Below, piece after piece: positions 43,218 to 52,109 of a stretch of DNA of 64,000 bases. The notes beneath the pieces were generated by a model that worked only from the letters and a program-made list of their open reading frames with translations, was not told the DNA's origin and made no database searches. Each line of letters begins with the position of its first letter. The stretch's first letter is position 1. The translations under genes were made by a program, and so were the position numbers. Source of the DNA: Lentisphaera marina (GTDB lineage: Bacteria > Verrucomicrobiota > Lentisphaeria > Lentisphaerales > Lentisphaeraceae); contig NZ_JAQZZL010000002.1 in NCBI RefSeq assembly GCF_028745505.1, forward strand, positions 1-64,000. The letters run 5' to 3'.

Positions 43218-43826
43218 TTACTTTACAGCAATAAGCTCGATGTCAAAAACTAAAGTTTCGCAAGGACCGATTTTAGGCGGGCTACCAGCTGTACCGTATG
43301 CGAGTTCGTAAGGGATGAAAAGTTCCCATTTGTCACCAGCTTTCATGAGCTGAAGAGCTTCCTGCCAGCCTTGGATAACGCCATTCACTGGGAATGAAAC
43401 GGTTTCGCCACGTTGGTATGAGCTATCGAAAACTTCACCATTTGTAAGGCGACCTTCGTAGTGAGTTTCCACTGTGCATGAAGCTGAAGGAGTTTTCCCT
43501 TCGCCACTTTTAACAACGCGGTACTGAAGACCACTTGCAGTTGTGATGATGCCATCTTTTTTAGCGTTTTCAGCAAGAAATTCTTGGCCCGCAGCAGCGA
43601 GTTCTTTAGATTGCTCAGCTTGTTTAGCTTGCATGCGCTCTTGGAGTGCACCGAAAATAGCTTGTTCGTCAGCCGCAGTGAAAGGGCTTTCTTTACCTTC
43701 AGAAGCTTCGAGGAGGCTAGCTCCGAGTGCTTTGAAATCGAGTTCATCTGCAAGGCCTTGGCCCTTGAGATTATCAAAAATTTGACGGCCAATCATAGCA
43801 GACAATTTTTCTTGGTCTGTGCTCAT
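43218..43826 (-). CDS. FKBP-type peptidyl-prolyl isomerase (FklB/Mip-like)
   Basis: The 202-residue protein has an N-terminal dimerisation domain (about 1-90, helical, LQERMQAKQAEQSKELAAAGQEFLAENAKKDG) and a C-terminal FKBP fold with SGLQYRVVKSGEGKTPSA, VETHYEGRLTNGEVFDSSYQRG, VIQGWQEALQLMKAGDKWELFIPYELAYG. There is no signal peptide, so it is cytoplasmic (FklB-like). It catalyses proline isomerisation during folding. A strong terminator follows. Confidence 0.93.
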   Translation of the reverse strand: MSTDQEKLSAMIGRQIFDNLKGQGLADELDFKALGASLLEASEGKESPFTAADEQAIFGALQERMQAKQAEQSKELAAAGQEFLAENAKKDGIITTASGLQYRVVKSGEGKTPSASCTVETHYEGRLTNGEVFDSSYQRGETVSFPVNGVIQGWQEALQLMKAGDKWELFIPYELAYGTAGSPPKIGPCETLVFDIELIAVK

Positions 43827-43922
43827 AATAATTCCTTTTGTTTGAGATGGCTTGAGTATAAGGGGAAAAGTTGAGCTTTCAAGTTAAAAAACTGGCGACA
43901 AAAACTGCTAGAAATGAATGGT

Positions 43923-45995
43923 TTAAATATTTAATTCAGAACTGAGGAACTGCAAAAAAAGGCCAACATCGGTGACAATTCCCCGTGCTTCAAGACTGCC
44001 ACGATCGCACAGTTTACTGACCACCGCGGGGTTAATATCTACACAAATGAGTTGCACTCCAGAGGGAGTCATATTGCCGACGCCGATGGAATGCAGCATG
44101 GAGGAGAGCATCAGAATCATCTGACAATCTTTGATGGCTTCGGAGTAACGTTCTTGAGCGACGAGCAAATCCATAATTGTATCGGGAAGTGGGCCATCAT
44201 CGCGGATGGATCCTGCCAAGACATAATTGACCCCGTGTTGCACACAGGCGTGCATGATCCCTGCTTTTATGAGACCTTGATGGACAGCTGCTTCAATAGA
44301 GCCAGCTAAACGGACTCGATTGATGGCTCGTAAATGATGTTGGTGGCCTCCTGCAACTGGAGAACCTCTTTGTAGATCAACACCGAGGGAAGTCTCGAAT
44401 AATTGATATTCAATATCGTGAACCGCGAGGGCATTACCACTTAACAAAACGTCGATGAAATCAGCACGGATCATTTTTTCAAGGTAATTAGCTGCCCCCG
44501 TGTGGACGACGACGGGACCTGCAACCACGGCTATTTTTCCGCCTGCGGTTTTGATTTTCCTGATCTCTTGAGCAATTTCTTTGATTTGACCTTCGGCACG
44601 GCGCTCGCTAGAAACTGAACTGCTCATAAAGCTAAAAGCCTCGGCATCATCGCTTTGTTGAGGCGACTCAACCTGGAGTCCCTTTTCACCAATTAAAACC
44701 AAATCGCCTTGATCAAGATCACGGATAATCTTGCAAGTAATACTTTGCTGAGCTGGATTAAAGACTATGACTCCATCCATACGGCGATTTTGCAGGTGTA
44801 GATTTTTAGAATTTATATAGACTTGCGTGGGGTAAATACTGGTGGTGTAAAAACCTTCTGGTGCGACGCCATCTTTGGGTGCAGGGAAAAACATGGCTTC
44901 CTCTCGATCTTCGGTGCATTCCCAACCGCGATCAATCAAAGCTTTCCGGGTATTTTCTAGACGTGTGGAATCGGGGGAGCAGAGTTTGAGCTCGGCATGA
45001 GATTTTTGATCCTGACGTAGGGCCGGAGTAAAGTTGGATAAGTTGAAGCTGAGCCCATTGAGTTCGATAAAATTTAAGCTATCCGCCAGTTGCCCCGAAT
45101 CGAGTAAATGCCCAGAGAATTTTAGTGTCTCGCTGCGGATGGGAGATGATAAACTTTCTTTTTGCGGAGCTCGCACAATGCTTTCTTGCTCGAGTTTCAT
45201 GGTGAGGCATTTTACACCGCCACCCGCTTTCATGAATTCACTTACTGGGCATAGCTTGATTTGGTAGCCTCTAGCCTCGAGATCTTTTTGCAGAGTCAGA
45301 CTCATGGCATTGGTGAAAATAAGTCTGTTCACATTGAAGAGGTTACAGCTGAATTGACAGGCATCCTCTTCACTCACCAAAATACGTTTTTTGGGAGGGA
45401 TACGGCGTTCAATTTCATTTATAGAGTATGAATCGAAAGCATTAGGAAAGTAGATGACTTCACCTCCCTCGAGCGGAGCAAAACAGGTGTCCAGATGATA
45501 GAATCGGGGGTCGATTAATCGCAGTGGAACGACGTCGACTTCTAGGTCTTGGAGGATAGACTTTTGAACTTCTAGACCGGAGCGCACGCCATAACCGGTC
45601 CACAAGAGGCGCTCATTAGCTTGGAATAAGGCATCACCTTCTCCTTCAAAACTGCATGCGGAACCATAGTCAATGACTTCATAATTGAGCTGGCAAAATG
45701 TCTCTTGAAAAATCTTTTCTTCGACTTGGCGTTCCTGCATGCGAAAGCGGGAGAGCAGGACTTTAGTGCCAAGGCTCAAGCCACCATTAGCGGTAAAAAC
45801 TAAATCGGGCATATTTTCTTGGGGAGCGAGGCAATGAATATCCAGTTGTTCAGCGAGTTGCTCATATAGCCTGTCCCATTGCTGACGAGCTAGGCCTTTG
45901 TTAACCAAGCCGATTTGCCCTTTCATCCAAGGATTTATTTCGTAATCCACTCCAAAATAATCTGGAGGACACATAAGAATTCTTTGTTTTTTCAT
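43923..45995 (-). CDS. Arginine dihydrolase / ornithine cyclodeaminase fusion (AgrE/ArgZ type)
   Basis: Starting at ATG 45995 (GGAG upstream; an earlier in-frame start is not preferred), the 690-residue protein matches the cyanobacterial AgrE layout. The N-terminal 270 residues are the guanidine-group-modifying fold of ArgZ: N21, N70 in FTANGG, E117-GEGD, H167 in FYHLDTCF and C263 in GGGVKCLTM, each one position from the numbers given for ArgZ (N22, N71, H168, C264). Residues about 280-690 form the LOR/SDH-type domain (SETLKFSGHLLDSGQ..., IAVVAGPVVVHTG). The reaction would convert arginine to ornithine, CO2 and ammonia, then ornithine to proline. The neighbouring divergent PutA gene oxidises proline further to glutamate. 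Confidence 0.88.
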   Translation of the reverse strand: MKKQRILMCPPDYFGVDYEINPWMKGQIGLVNKGLARQQWDRLYEQLAEQLDIHCLAPQENMPDLVFTANGGLSLGTKVLLSRFRMQERQVEEKIFQETFCQLNYEVIDYGSACSFEGEGDALFQANERLLWTGYGVRSGLEVQKSILQDLEVDVVPLRLIDPRFYHLDTCFAPLEGGEVIYFPNAFDSYSINEIERRIPPKKRILVSEEDACQFSCNLFNVNRLIFTNAMSLTLQKDLEARGYQIKLCPVSEFMKAGGGVKCLTMKLEQESIVRAPQKESLSSPIRSETLKFSGHLLDSGQLADSLNFIELNGLSFNLSNFTPALRQDQKSHAELKLCSPDSTRLENTRKALIDRGWECTEDREEAMFFPAPKDGVAPEGFYTTSIYPTQVYINSKNLHLQNRRMDGVIVFNPAQQSITCKIIRDLDQGDLVLIGEKGLQVESPQQSDDAEAFSFMSSSVSSERRAEGQIKEIAQEIRKIKTAGGKIAVVAGPVVVHTGAANYLEKMIRADFIDVLLSGNALAVHDIEYQLFETSLGVDLQRGSPVAGGHQHHLRAINRVRLAGSIEAAVHQGLIKAGIMHACVQHGVNYVLAGSIRDDGPLPDTIMDLLVAQERYSEAIKDCQMILMLSSMLHSIGVGNMTPSGVQLICVDINPAVVSKLCDRGSLEARGIVTDVGLFLQFLSSELNI

Positions 45996-46133
45996 AAGAA
46001 TTGAACTCCTGCCGTTGTCTTTAATATACATCAAGTTCTGCTTAAAGAGAAAATTATTGTGTGGCCTTAGGATTCCCTTTCCTAGCTTTAGGGTATTTAT
46101 TAACTAAGAGTTTTGAATTCATCGGGTGAAAAA

Positions 46134-49100
46134 ATGTCTCAAGTCATTAAAGAAATCCGCGAGTTTTTGCGGGCCTTAGAAGCTAAGCGCCAATTAAATA
46201 CTTTAGAGCGTGGTCACGAAGCCATTCATTTAGCTAAACTCATCCTCAGAGCGGCTCATCAAGTTCAAAAAGCCGATGAAAAGCAGCGCGATACGGAGTT
46301 GGCAAAAATGTTTGATGATCAAGCAGGGAAGTCTTTTAGTACGGCCATGCATGATCAATGTTTTCGCAGCGAGAATGCGCTGCGAATTGCCCAGCAAATA
46401 AGTTATTTATTAGCTAAATATGGGACGCCGAAATTTTTAGATTTATGGACTCAATTTCAAATCAATATCTTTCGTTTGAGCCCTTTATTTATTCAAGTAA
46501 GGCTCATTCCTCTCATAAAAAATATCCTCCGCAAAAAGACCGCAAAAGTTATTTTTCCAGGAGAAGATCAGCGTCTTTATGGACATCTAAACTCAAGGGC
46601 AAAGCAGGGGGTGAAAAGCAATGTCAATCGCCTTGGAGAAGCGATCTTAGGTGAGCAAGAAGCAGAAAGGCGTATGCAAACTTATCTAGCGGATTTAAAA
46701 GCACAAAAAATTAATTATATGTCGATAAAAATATCGACTCTGTATTCGCAAATCAATACCCTCTCAAGAGAGCAGAGTTTAGAGATTCTAGCCGAGCGTT
46801 TGCGGCGACTTTATCGAGCTGCACAAAAATACGTCCTAAATGGGTCAGCCTGTTTTATAAATTTGGATATGGAGGAATATCGCGATGTAGATATGACCTG
46901 CGAAGTCTTTAAAACAGTTTTAAATGAAGAGGAATTTTGGTCTTTACGAGCAGGGATAGTCCTTCAGGCTTATTTACCAGATTCCTATGATTTGCTGCTA
47001 GATTTAATTGCCTTTGCCAAGCAGCGCATTGAAGGGGGTGGGGTGCCCTTAAAATTGCGTATCGTCAAAGGAGCGAATTTGGCAATGGAAAAATTGGAGG
47101 CCTCGCACGGCAGTAGTGTGGCGGCTCCTTTTGAGGACAAGCTATCAGTAGATGCGCATTACAAAAAAATGCTTGAGTTCGCCTTAAAAAAGGAAAATGC
47201 AGTGGCTTTAAATATCGGTATTGCCTCACATAACCTATTTGAACTTGCTTATGCTTTTTTATTAATGCATGAAAATGCCGTAGAGCAGTACTGTGAATTT
47301 GAAATGCTAGAAGGGATGGCGCCACATATTCACCAGATCATTCAACAATTGAGTCGGAAAACGGTGCTTTATTGTCCCGTTGCGCGTGAAACTGAATTCA
47401 ATAATGCGATTGCCTACCTCATTCGACGTTTGGATGAACAAAGTGCTGAGGAAAATTTTCTGCGACACTCCTTTAAACTCCACGAAGATGAGGCCTCTTT
47501 TGAGCAACAAGGCCAATATTTTCTTCAGGGCCTCAACAAACTTGATCTGATTTCATCTACTTCGCGAAGAAATCAGATTCCCGAACTTAAAAAAAGCTCC
47601 GTACAAGATTCATTTGTCAATGAGATGAATAGCGACTTTATCTTGCGTGAAAATGTGGAGCACTTGGAAAAGGCCTATGCAGATTTAGAGAGCGAGCTAA
47701 ATTCTAAAACTAGCTTGAAAAGCTTGCCCCTCATCATTGGGGGTGAGGAAGTTTTCGGAGCAAGGAAGCAATTGGGGCTTATGCCAGACACAGGACAAGC
47801 CTTCTATCAATATAGCTTAGCAGATTTGCAGCAGGTCGAAATGTGTTTACAGACTGCGGTAACAGAGTACCAGCGTATCAATAATGATGATTGGCTACAA
47901 AGATCTGAGAGATTATTACTGGTGGCTCAAAAGCTCCGCGAAAATCGTTTTAAATTCACGGCATTGATGATGTGCGAAGTGGGCAAAAGTGCAAGGGAAG
48001 CGGATGCAGAAGTATCTGAAGCCATAGATTTTTGTGAATACTACGCACGCTCAATGCTTACTTGGCAAAAATTGAAGAACTTATCTTGGAGTGGTTTAGG
48101 AACGGTTTTAGTTTGTTCGCCCTGGAATTTTCCCTTGGCGATTTCTACTGGAGGAATTGCGGCAGCACTAGTCACTGGCAATACTTGTATTTATAAGCCC
48201 GCCCCCGAGAGCGTTTTTGTGGCTTATGAATTAGTGAAAATTTTTCATCAGGCAGGCTTTAGTACTAAAGAATTGCAGTTCCTAACTTGCGAGGATGAGC
48301 CTGTGGGCTCAGCTCTAGTGAAAGATGATCGTTTAAATGGGCTCGTGCTTACGGGAGCGACTGAGACGGCGCAGACCTTTATGAAAATGCGCCCCACGCT
48401 GAATTTGATGGCGGAGACTGGGGGTAAAAATGCGATGATCATCACTGAATTGAGTGATCGTGATCTAGCGATAAAACACTTAGTTGATTCGGCTTTTGCT
48501 TATGCTGGGCAAAAATGTTCGGCCTGTTCCGTGGTACTTGTGCATGAATCTCTTTATCGAGACGAAAAATTTCTTGAGACTTTGAAAGATGCGGCTCAGT
48601 CACGGTTTGTGGGCTTAGCTCGGAATTTTCAATCCTTTATAACGCCTCTTATCAAAGAGCCTCGAGGCAAATTACTTCGTGCGATGACTCATTTGGAAAA
48701 AGGCGAAACTTGGTTGCTTGAACCTCATATAGATCCTCAAAATCCCCATTTAATGTCTCCGGGGATAAAGCTGGGGATCCAAGCCAATTCCGAGAGCTTT
48801 AGGACAGAATTTTTTGGTCCCATTTTATCAATCATGTCTTACGATAAACTGGAAGATGCTATTGAGCTTTTGAACAGCAGCACTTATGGATTAACAGGGG
48901 GTATTCATAGTCTTGATGAAAGGGAGCAGAAATTATTTTTAGCCAAAATTGAAGTGGGCAATGCCTATGTTTGTCGTGGTATAACTGGTGCCATGGTGCA
49001 ACGCCAAGCGTTTGGGGGCTATAAGAATTCCGCTTTTGGTAGAGGTCTCAAAGCGGGTGGGCCAAATTACCTCCTGCAGTTTTGCCGGATTAGCGAAACA

Positions 49101-49712
49101 ATAAGCCCTTCGTCGGCTGCTGACTCAGTCCTTCAGCCTGAACTGAGGTCAGGCTTGGAGAAATATCTAAGTAGAGATGATTGGTGCATATGCTTACATT
49201 CAATAAAATCATATGAACGAGCTTATGAAGATGAGTTTAGTCAGCCTCACGATTATCAAGAGCTCCTTGGGCAGGCGAATATATTGCGTTACCGCCCCCT
49301 CGAGCGACTTCATTTTATCGTCCAAGAAAATGATACTCGCCTTGAGCTTTGCCAGATTTTGACTGCGCTGCGAGTGGCGCGAGTCAAGCAAGTCGTAGTT
49401 TTTGCGACATCCGCAAGCATGGAGAGTTTGGAATTAAGCGAACTGCAAAAAACATTTGCTTTTGAACTGTGTTTATTAGAAGAAGGCAATTTAAGTCAGC
49501 TATTCCAAGTAGGTGATATGGGTCGCATTCGTGTTATTCATCAGCTTCCAAAAATTTGTCAGGATGAAGCTGCCGAGAAATTCATTCATTTGCAGCCCAT
49601 GCCCGTTTATTCGGAAGGGCGTCTGGAGTTAGTGAATTATTTCCATTCTCAGTCCTTGAGTATTGATTATCATCGCTATGGGAATGTGGACCAAGGCTTT
49701 TCTTTGGATTAG
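46134..49712 (+). CDS. putA: Bifunctional proline dehydrogenase / P5C dehydrogenase PutA
   Basis: Starting at ATG 46134, 1192 residues. Residues about 20-440 are the proline dehydrogenase TIM barrel (KINYMSIKISTLYSQI, INLDMEEYRDVDMT, PLKLRIVKGANLAMEK, IASHNLFELAYA, YCPVARETEFNNAIAYLIRRL). Residues about 500-1000 are the aldehyde dehydrogenase: SPWNFPLAISTGGIAAALVTGN, catalytic E761 in MAETGGKN and C795 in AGQKCSACSVV, GGYKNSAFGRGLKAGGP. A C-terminal ~190-residue extension follows, as in type B/C PutA. No ribbon-helix-helix DNA-binding domain is seen at the N-terminus, so it is not a trifunctional regulator. Proline is oxidised to glutamate. Divergent from the AgrE-type gene. Confidence 0.93.
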   Translation: MSQVIKEIREFLRALEAKRQLNTLERGHEAIHLAKLILRAAHQVQKADEKQRDTELAKMFDDQAGKSFSTAMHDQCFRSENALRIAQQISYLLAKYGTPKFLDLWTQFQINIFRLSPLFIQVRLIPLIKNILRKKTAKVIFPGEDQRLYGHLNSRAKQGVKSNVNRLGEAILGEQEAERRMQTYLADLKAQKINYMSIKISTLYSQINTLSREQSLEILAERLRRLYRAAQKYVLNGSACFINLDMEEYRDVDMTCEVFKTVLNEEEFWSLRAGIVLQAYLPDSYDLLLDLIAFAKQRIEGGGVPLKLRIVKGANLAMEKLEASHGSSVAAPFEDKLSVDAHYKKMLEFALKKENAVALNIGIASHNLFELAYAFLLMHENAVEQYCEFEMLEGMAPHIHQIIQQLSRKTVLYCPVARETEFNNAIAYLIRRLDEQSAEENFLRHSFKLHEDEASFEQQGQYFLQGLNKLDLISSTSRRNQIPELKKSSVQDSFVNEMNSDFILRENVEHLEKAYADLESELNSKTSLKSLPLIIGGEEVFGARKQLGLMPDTGQAFYQYSLADLQQVEMCLQTAVTEYQRINNDDWLQRSERLLLVAQKLRENRFKFTALMMCEVGKSAREADAEVSEAIDFCEYYARSMLTWQKLKNLSWSGLGTVLVCSPWNFPLAISTGGIAAALVTGNTCIYKPAPESVFVAYELVKIFHQAGFSTKELQFLTCEDEPVGSALVKDDRLNGLVLTGATETAQTFMKMRPTLNLMAETGGKNAMIITELSDRDLAIKHLVDSAFAYAGQKCSACSVVLVHESLYRDEKFLETLKDAAQSRFVGLARNFQSFITPLIKEPRGKLLRAMTHLEKGETWLLEPHIDPQNPHLMSPGIKLGIQANSESFRTEFFGPILSIMSYDKLEDAIELLNSSTYGLTGGIHSLDEREQKLFLAKIEVGNAYVCRGITGAMVQRQAFGGYKNSAFGRGLKAGGPNYLLQFCRISETISPSSAADSVLQPELRSGLEKYLSRDDWCICLHSIKSYERAYEDEFSQPHDYQELLGQANILRYRPLERLHFIVQENDTRLELCQILTALRVARVKQVVVFATSASMESLELSELQKTFAFELCLLEEGNLSQLFQVGDMGRIRVIHQLPKICQDEAAEKFIHLQPMPVYSEGRLELVNYFHSQSLSIDYHRYGNVDQGFSLD

Positions 49713-49809
49713 TAAACGCTCTGCTTCATGTGCAGTGGCCTGAACCTTGTAATTCCCTCTTATTAGTATTATTTTCATTTGAATTTAGACTATAATTTTG
49801 AGGTGTATT

Positions 49810-51573
49810 ATGAGATTTTTATTAGCGCTATTGTTCTTCTGCGTTCCGGCTTTTTCCAAAGATTTAATTGCAGTTTACCGCCTAGGTCATGTGATGGGTG
49901 AGACTTTGCCAGAGCCGGGGATCAATGAAATCCTCGACCCCGAGAAAGTTCGTCCGCTCAATTTTATGCAGATCCTTTCTTGCTTAAATTATTGTGTCAG
50001 TAAGGAGGAAGTGAAAGCCGTGGTGCTTTACTCCGAGGGCATGCGTTTGGGCATGGCACAAAAGCAAGAATTATTACGCCGTATTCACGAGATTAAAAAA
50101 GCGGGTAAAGAAGTTTACCTCTATGCCTTTAACTTAGATGAATCGACTTTGCCTCTAGCACAAAGCACAAAAATAAGTTTATTCCCTGAGGGAGATGTCA
50201 GTTTTCGCGGCTTGGCCATGCAACAGCTCTACTTCAAAGGCTTGCTCGATAAGTTGGGACTAGAAGCGGATATTATTCACATAGGTGATTACAAGAGTGC
50301 AGGCGAACCCTTTTATTTAACGGCTCCTAGTGCGGAGGCCGCAAAGCAACAAAAAGATTTAGGCGAAGGGCTTTTTCTTGAAGTCACCAAAGAATGCGCC
50401 AAGGGCGGACGAAAAGATCAAGCGGCATACCATGCGTTAATTGACGAGGGTTTATTTTTGAGTCAGCAAGCACTCGAGCACAAGTTGGTAGATAAGCTCG
50501 AGTATCACAATGAATTCGTGAAGCGCTTAAAAGGCACTCATGCTAAAGCTGATTTTAAATTAAATTATGGTATGCCAAAAAGTTTTGAGCCACCAAAAAT
50601 TAATAATATGATGGATGCTCTATCTTTTTTTCAAAAATTGAGTGCGCCCAAAAAGAAATCTAATAACGATATTTTGGCGCTCGTGAATTTAGATGGCACT
50701 ATTGATGCTCGTATGGGTGAACAATTGCGTCGTTATATTATGCGAGCTTCGCAAAATGATCAAGTGAAAGCGATGGTCTTGCGCATTAACTCTCCTGGGG
50801 GTTCGGCTCTGGCGAGTGAGATGATTTGTCAGGCAACTGAAGAATTTAAGAAAACGGGAAAAACATTCGTGGTCTCCATGGGCAATGTTGCCGCTAGTGG
50901 CGGTTATTACTCGGCGGTCTTTGGTGAGCCAATATTTGCGGAGTCCGCAACGATCACAGGTTCAATAGGTGTTTTAGGTGGGAAGCTAGTGATGTCAAAA
51001 ATGCTCGACAAGATCGGTATTAGCACTCACGAGTTCAAGATTGGTAAATATAGCGATATCAATAGCTCCACAAGCTTTTTTAACGAAGAGCAGAGAAATA
51101 AAATTACCGAATCCATGAATCACGTTTATGCGGTGTTTAAGGATCGTATTAATCAAGGACGTAAAAGTAAACTCACGGGTGACCTGGAAGCTATGGCAGG
51201 TGGACGTGTTTACACGGGGCTACAAGCCAAAGAGCTTGGCCTCGTGGATAAGATTGGCGGTTTGCGTGAGGCAATTAATGAAGCTAAGAAGCAAGCAGGG
51301 CTCAAACGCTATAGTTTAGAAACTTTCCCCAAGCAATTAACTTTTGAAGAAATGCTTATGGAGAGCTTTCGCCCCCAAGAAAAAGAGGATGAATTCGTGA
51401 GTTATGAGCCAATGATGAAAAAATCATTGAATTCTGAATGGCTCACGGAACTGATGCTCAATATGAAAATTCATCAGCCAAAATTGACCCATGAAATTCA
51501 TAAGTTCTTCCAATATCTGACTTTGCTTCAAGGAGAAAGTACCCTTGTTTTAGACCCGCGTTGGGCTCGATAA
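49810..51573 (+). CDS. sppA: Signal peptide peptidase SppA (protease IV, 67K type)
   Basis: Starting at ATG 49810 with GAGG 6 bases before, 587 residues. A signal sequence (MRFLLALLFFCVPAFSK) anchors it. Two S49 repeats follow; the catalytic Ser363 lies in NVAASGGYYSA and the general-base Lys162 in HIGDYKSAGEPF, as in 67K SppA, where the two residues come from different halves. It degrades released signal peptides in the membrane. It ends upstream of the tRNA cluster. Confidence 0.93.
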   Translation: MRFLLALLFFCVPAFSKDLIAVYRLGHVMGETLPEPGINEILDPEKVRPLNFMQILSCLNYCVSKEEVKAVVLYSEGMRLGMAQKQELLRRIHEIKKAGKEVYLYAFNLDESTLPLAQSTKISLFPEGDVSFRGLAMQQLYFKGLLDKLGLEADIIHIGDYKSAGEPFYLTAPSAEAAKQQKDLGEGLFLEVTKECAKGGRKDQAAYHALIDEGLFLSQQALEHKLVDKLEYHNEFVKRLKGTHAKADFKLNYGMPKSFEPPKINNMMDALSFFQKLSAPKKKSNNDILALVNLDGTIDARMGEQLRRYIMRASQNDQVKAMVLRINSPGGSALASEMICQATEEFKKTGKTFVVSMGNVAASGGYYSAVFGEPIFAESATITGSIGVLGGKLVMSKMLDKIGISTHEFKIGKYSDINSSTSFFNEEQRNKITESMNHVYAVFKDRINQGRKSKLTGDLEAMAGGRVYTGLQAKELGLVDKIGGLREAINEAKKQAGLKRYSLETFPKQLTFEEMLMESFRPQEKEDEFVSYEPMMKKSLNSEWLTELMLNMKIHQPKLTHEIHKFFQYLTLLQGESTLVLDPRWAR

Positions 51574-51615
51574 GTCTACTCAAAAAAAATCTTTTAATTT
51601 TTTCTGTGAAGACGT

Positions 51616-51643
51616 TTGCATATGAACAAAGTTTGTGTATTCT
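51616..51643 (+). promoter_or_regulatory. Possible sigma70-type promoter of the tRNA cluster
   Basis: TTGCAT and TATTCT are separated by 16 bases and lie 30 bases upstream of the first tRNA-Asp. Match is moderate (4/6 each). It is the only candidate in the 99-base gap after sppA. Confidence 0.4.
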
Positions 51644-51672
51644 CTAAGCACGCTAAACGAAATGTTTGAAGC

Positions 51673-51749
51673 GGGGTTGTAGCTCAATTGGTTAGAGCGC
51701 TGGCCTGTCACGCCAGAGGTTGCGAGTTCAAGTCTCGTCAACCTCGCCA
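51673..51749 (+). tRNA. tRNA-Asp (anticodon GTC), copy 1
   Basis: 77 bases with 3' CCA encoded. Acceptor GGGGTTG / CAACCTC (one G-T pair), D arm GCTC-AATTGGTTA-GAGC, anticodon arm CTGGC-CTGTCAC-GCCAG (GTC), T arm TGCGAGTTCAAGTCTCGT. It is identical to copy 2. Flanking bases GAAATGTTTGAAG (51659-51671) and CTTCAAGCATTTC (51750-51762) pair over 13 positions, extending the acceptor stem in the precursor. Confidence 0.97.
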
Positions 51750-51783
51750 CTTCAAGCATTTCATATAGCAACTTTTTTCGAGT

Positions 51784-51860
51784 GGGGTTGTAGCTCAATT
51801 GGTTAGAGCGCTGGCCTGTCACGCCAGAGGTTGCGAGTTCAAGTCTCGTCAACCTCGCCA
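51784..51860 (+). tRNA. tRNA-Asp (anticodon GTC), copy 2
   Basis: Identical in sequence to copy 1, starting 111 bases later with a 34-base spacer. CCA is encoded. Such tandem duplicates are common in tRNA operons. Confidence 0.97.
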
Positions 51861-51874
51861 CTCTTAAAACTCAT

Positions 51875-51947
51875 GGTGGAATAGCTCAGTTGGTAGAGCA
51901 GCGGAATCATAATCCGCCTGTCGTGGGTTCAAGTCCCTCTTCCACTA
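51875..51947 (+). tRNA. tRNA-Met (anticodon CAT), elongator-like
   Basis: 73 bases; acceptor GGTGGAA / TTCCACT (first pair G-T), D arm GCTC-AGTTGGTA-GAGC, anticodon arm GCGGA-ATCATAA-TCCGC with CAT, T arm GTGGG-TTCAAGT-CCCTC with one mismatch. CCA is not encoded. The initiator features (three GC pairs in the anticodon stem) are absent, so it is an elongator Met or, less likely, a lysidine-modified Ile tRNA. Confidence 0.9.
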
Positions 51948-51949
51948 CT

Positions 51950-51979
51950 AAGGTCAAAACTTCGGTTTTGACCTTTTTT
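51950..51979 (+). terminator. Terminator of the tRNA cluster
   Basis: Eleven-bp stem AAGGTCAAAAC / GTTTTGACCTT with TTCG loop and a T run, directly after tRNA-Met. Confidence 0.93.
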
Positions 51980-52109
51980 AGTGCTTAAATTTGTACTTGG
52001 ATTTGTGTAGCACATTTTTTGAATTATATAGCGAAACATTTCCCTTTAATTTGCAAGCTTTTTCTCCGGGAAGTAGAGTTTGAAGTTTAAAATTAATGAG
52101 GATAATTAG

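Noticed and set aside
51580-51861. 93-residue minus-strand ORF with repeated LTRLELATSGVTGQRSNQLSYN segment
   Set aside because: It is the antisense of the two tRNA-Asp genes; this spurious protein is a familiar tRNA artefact in databases.
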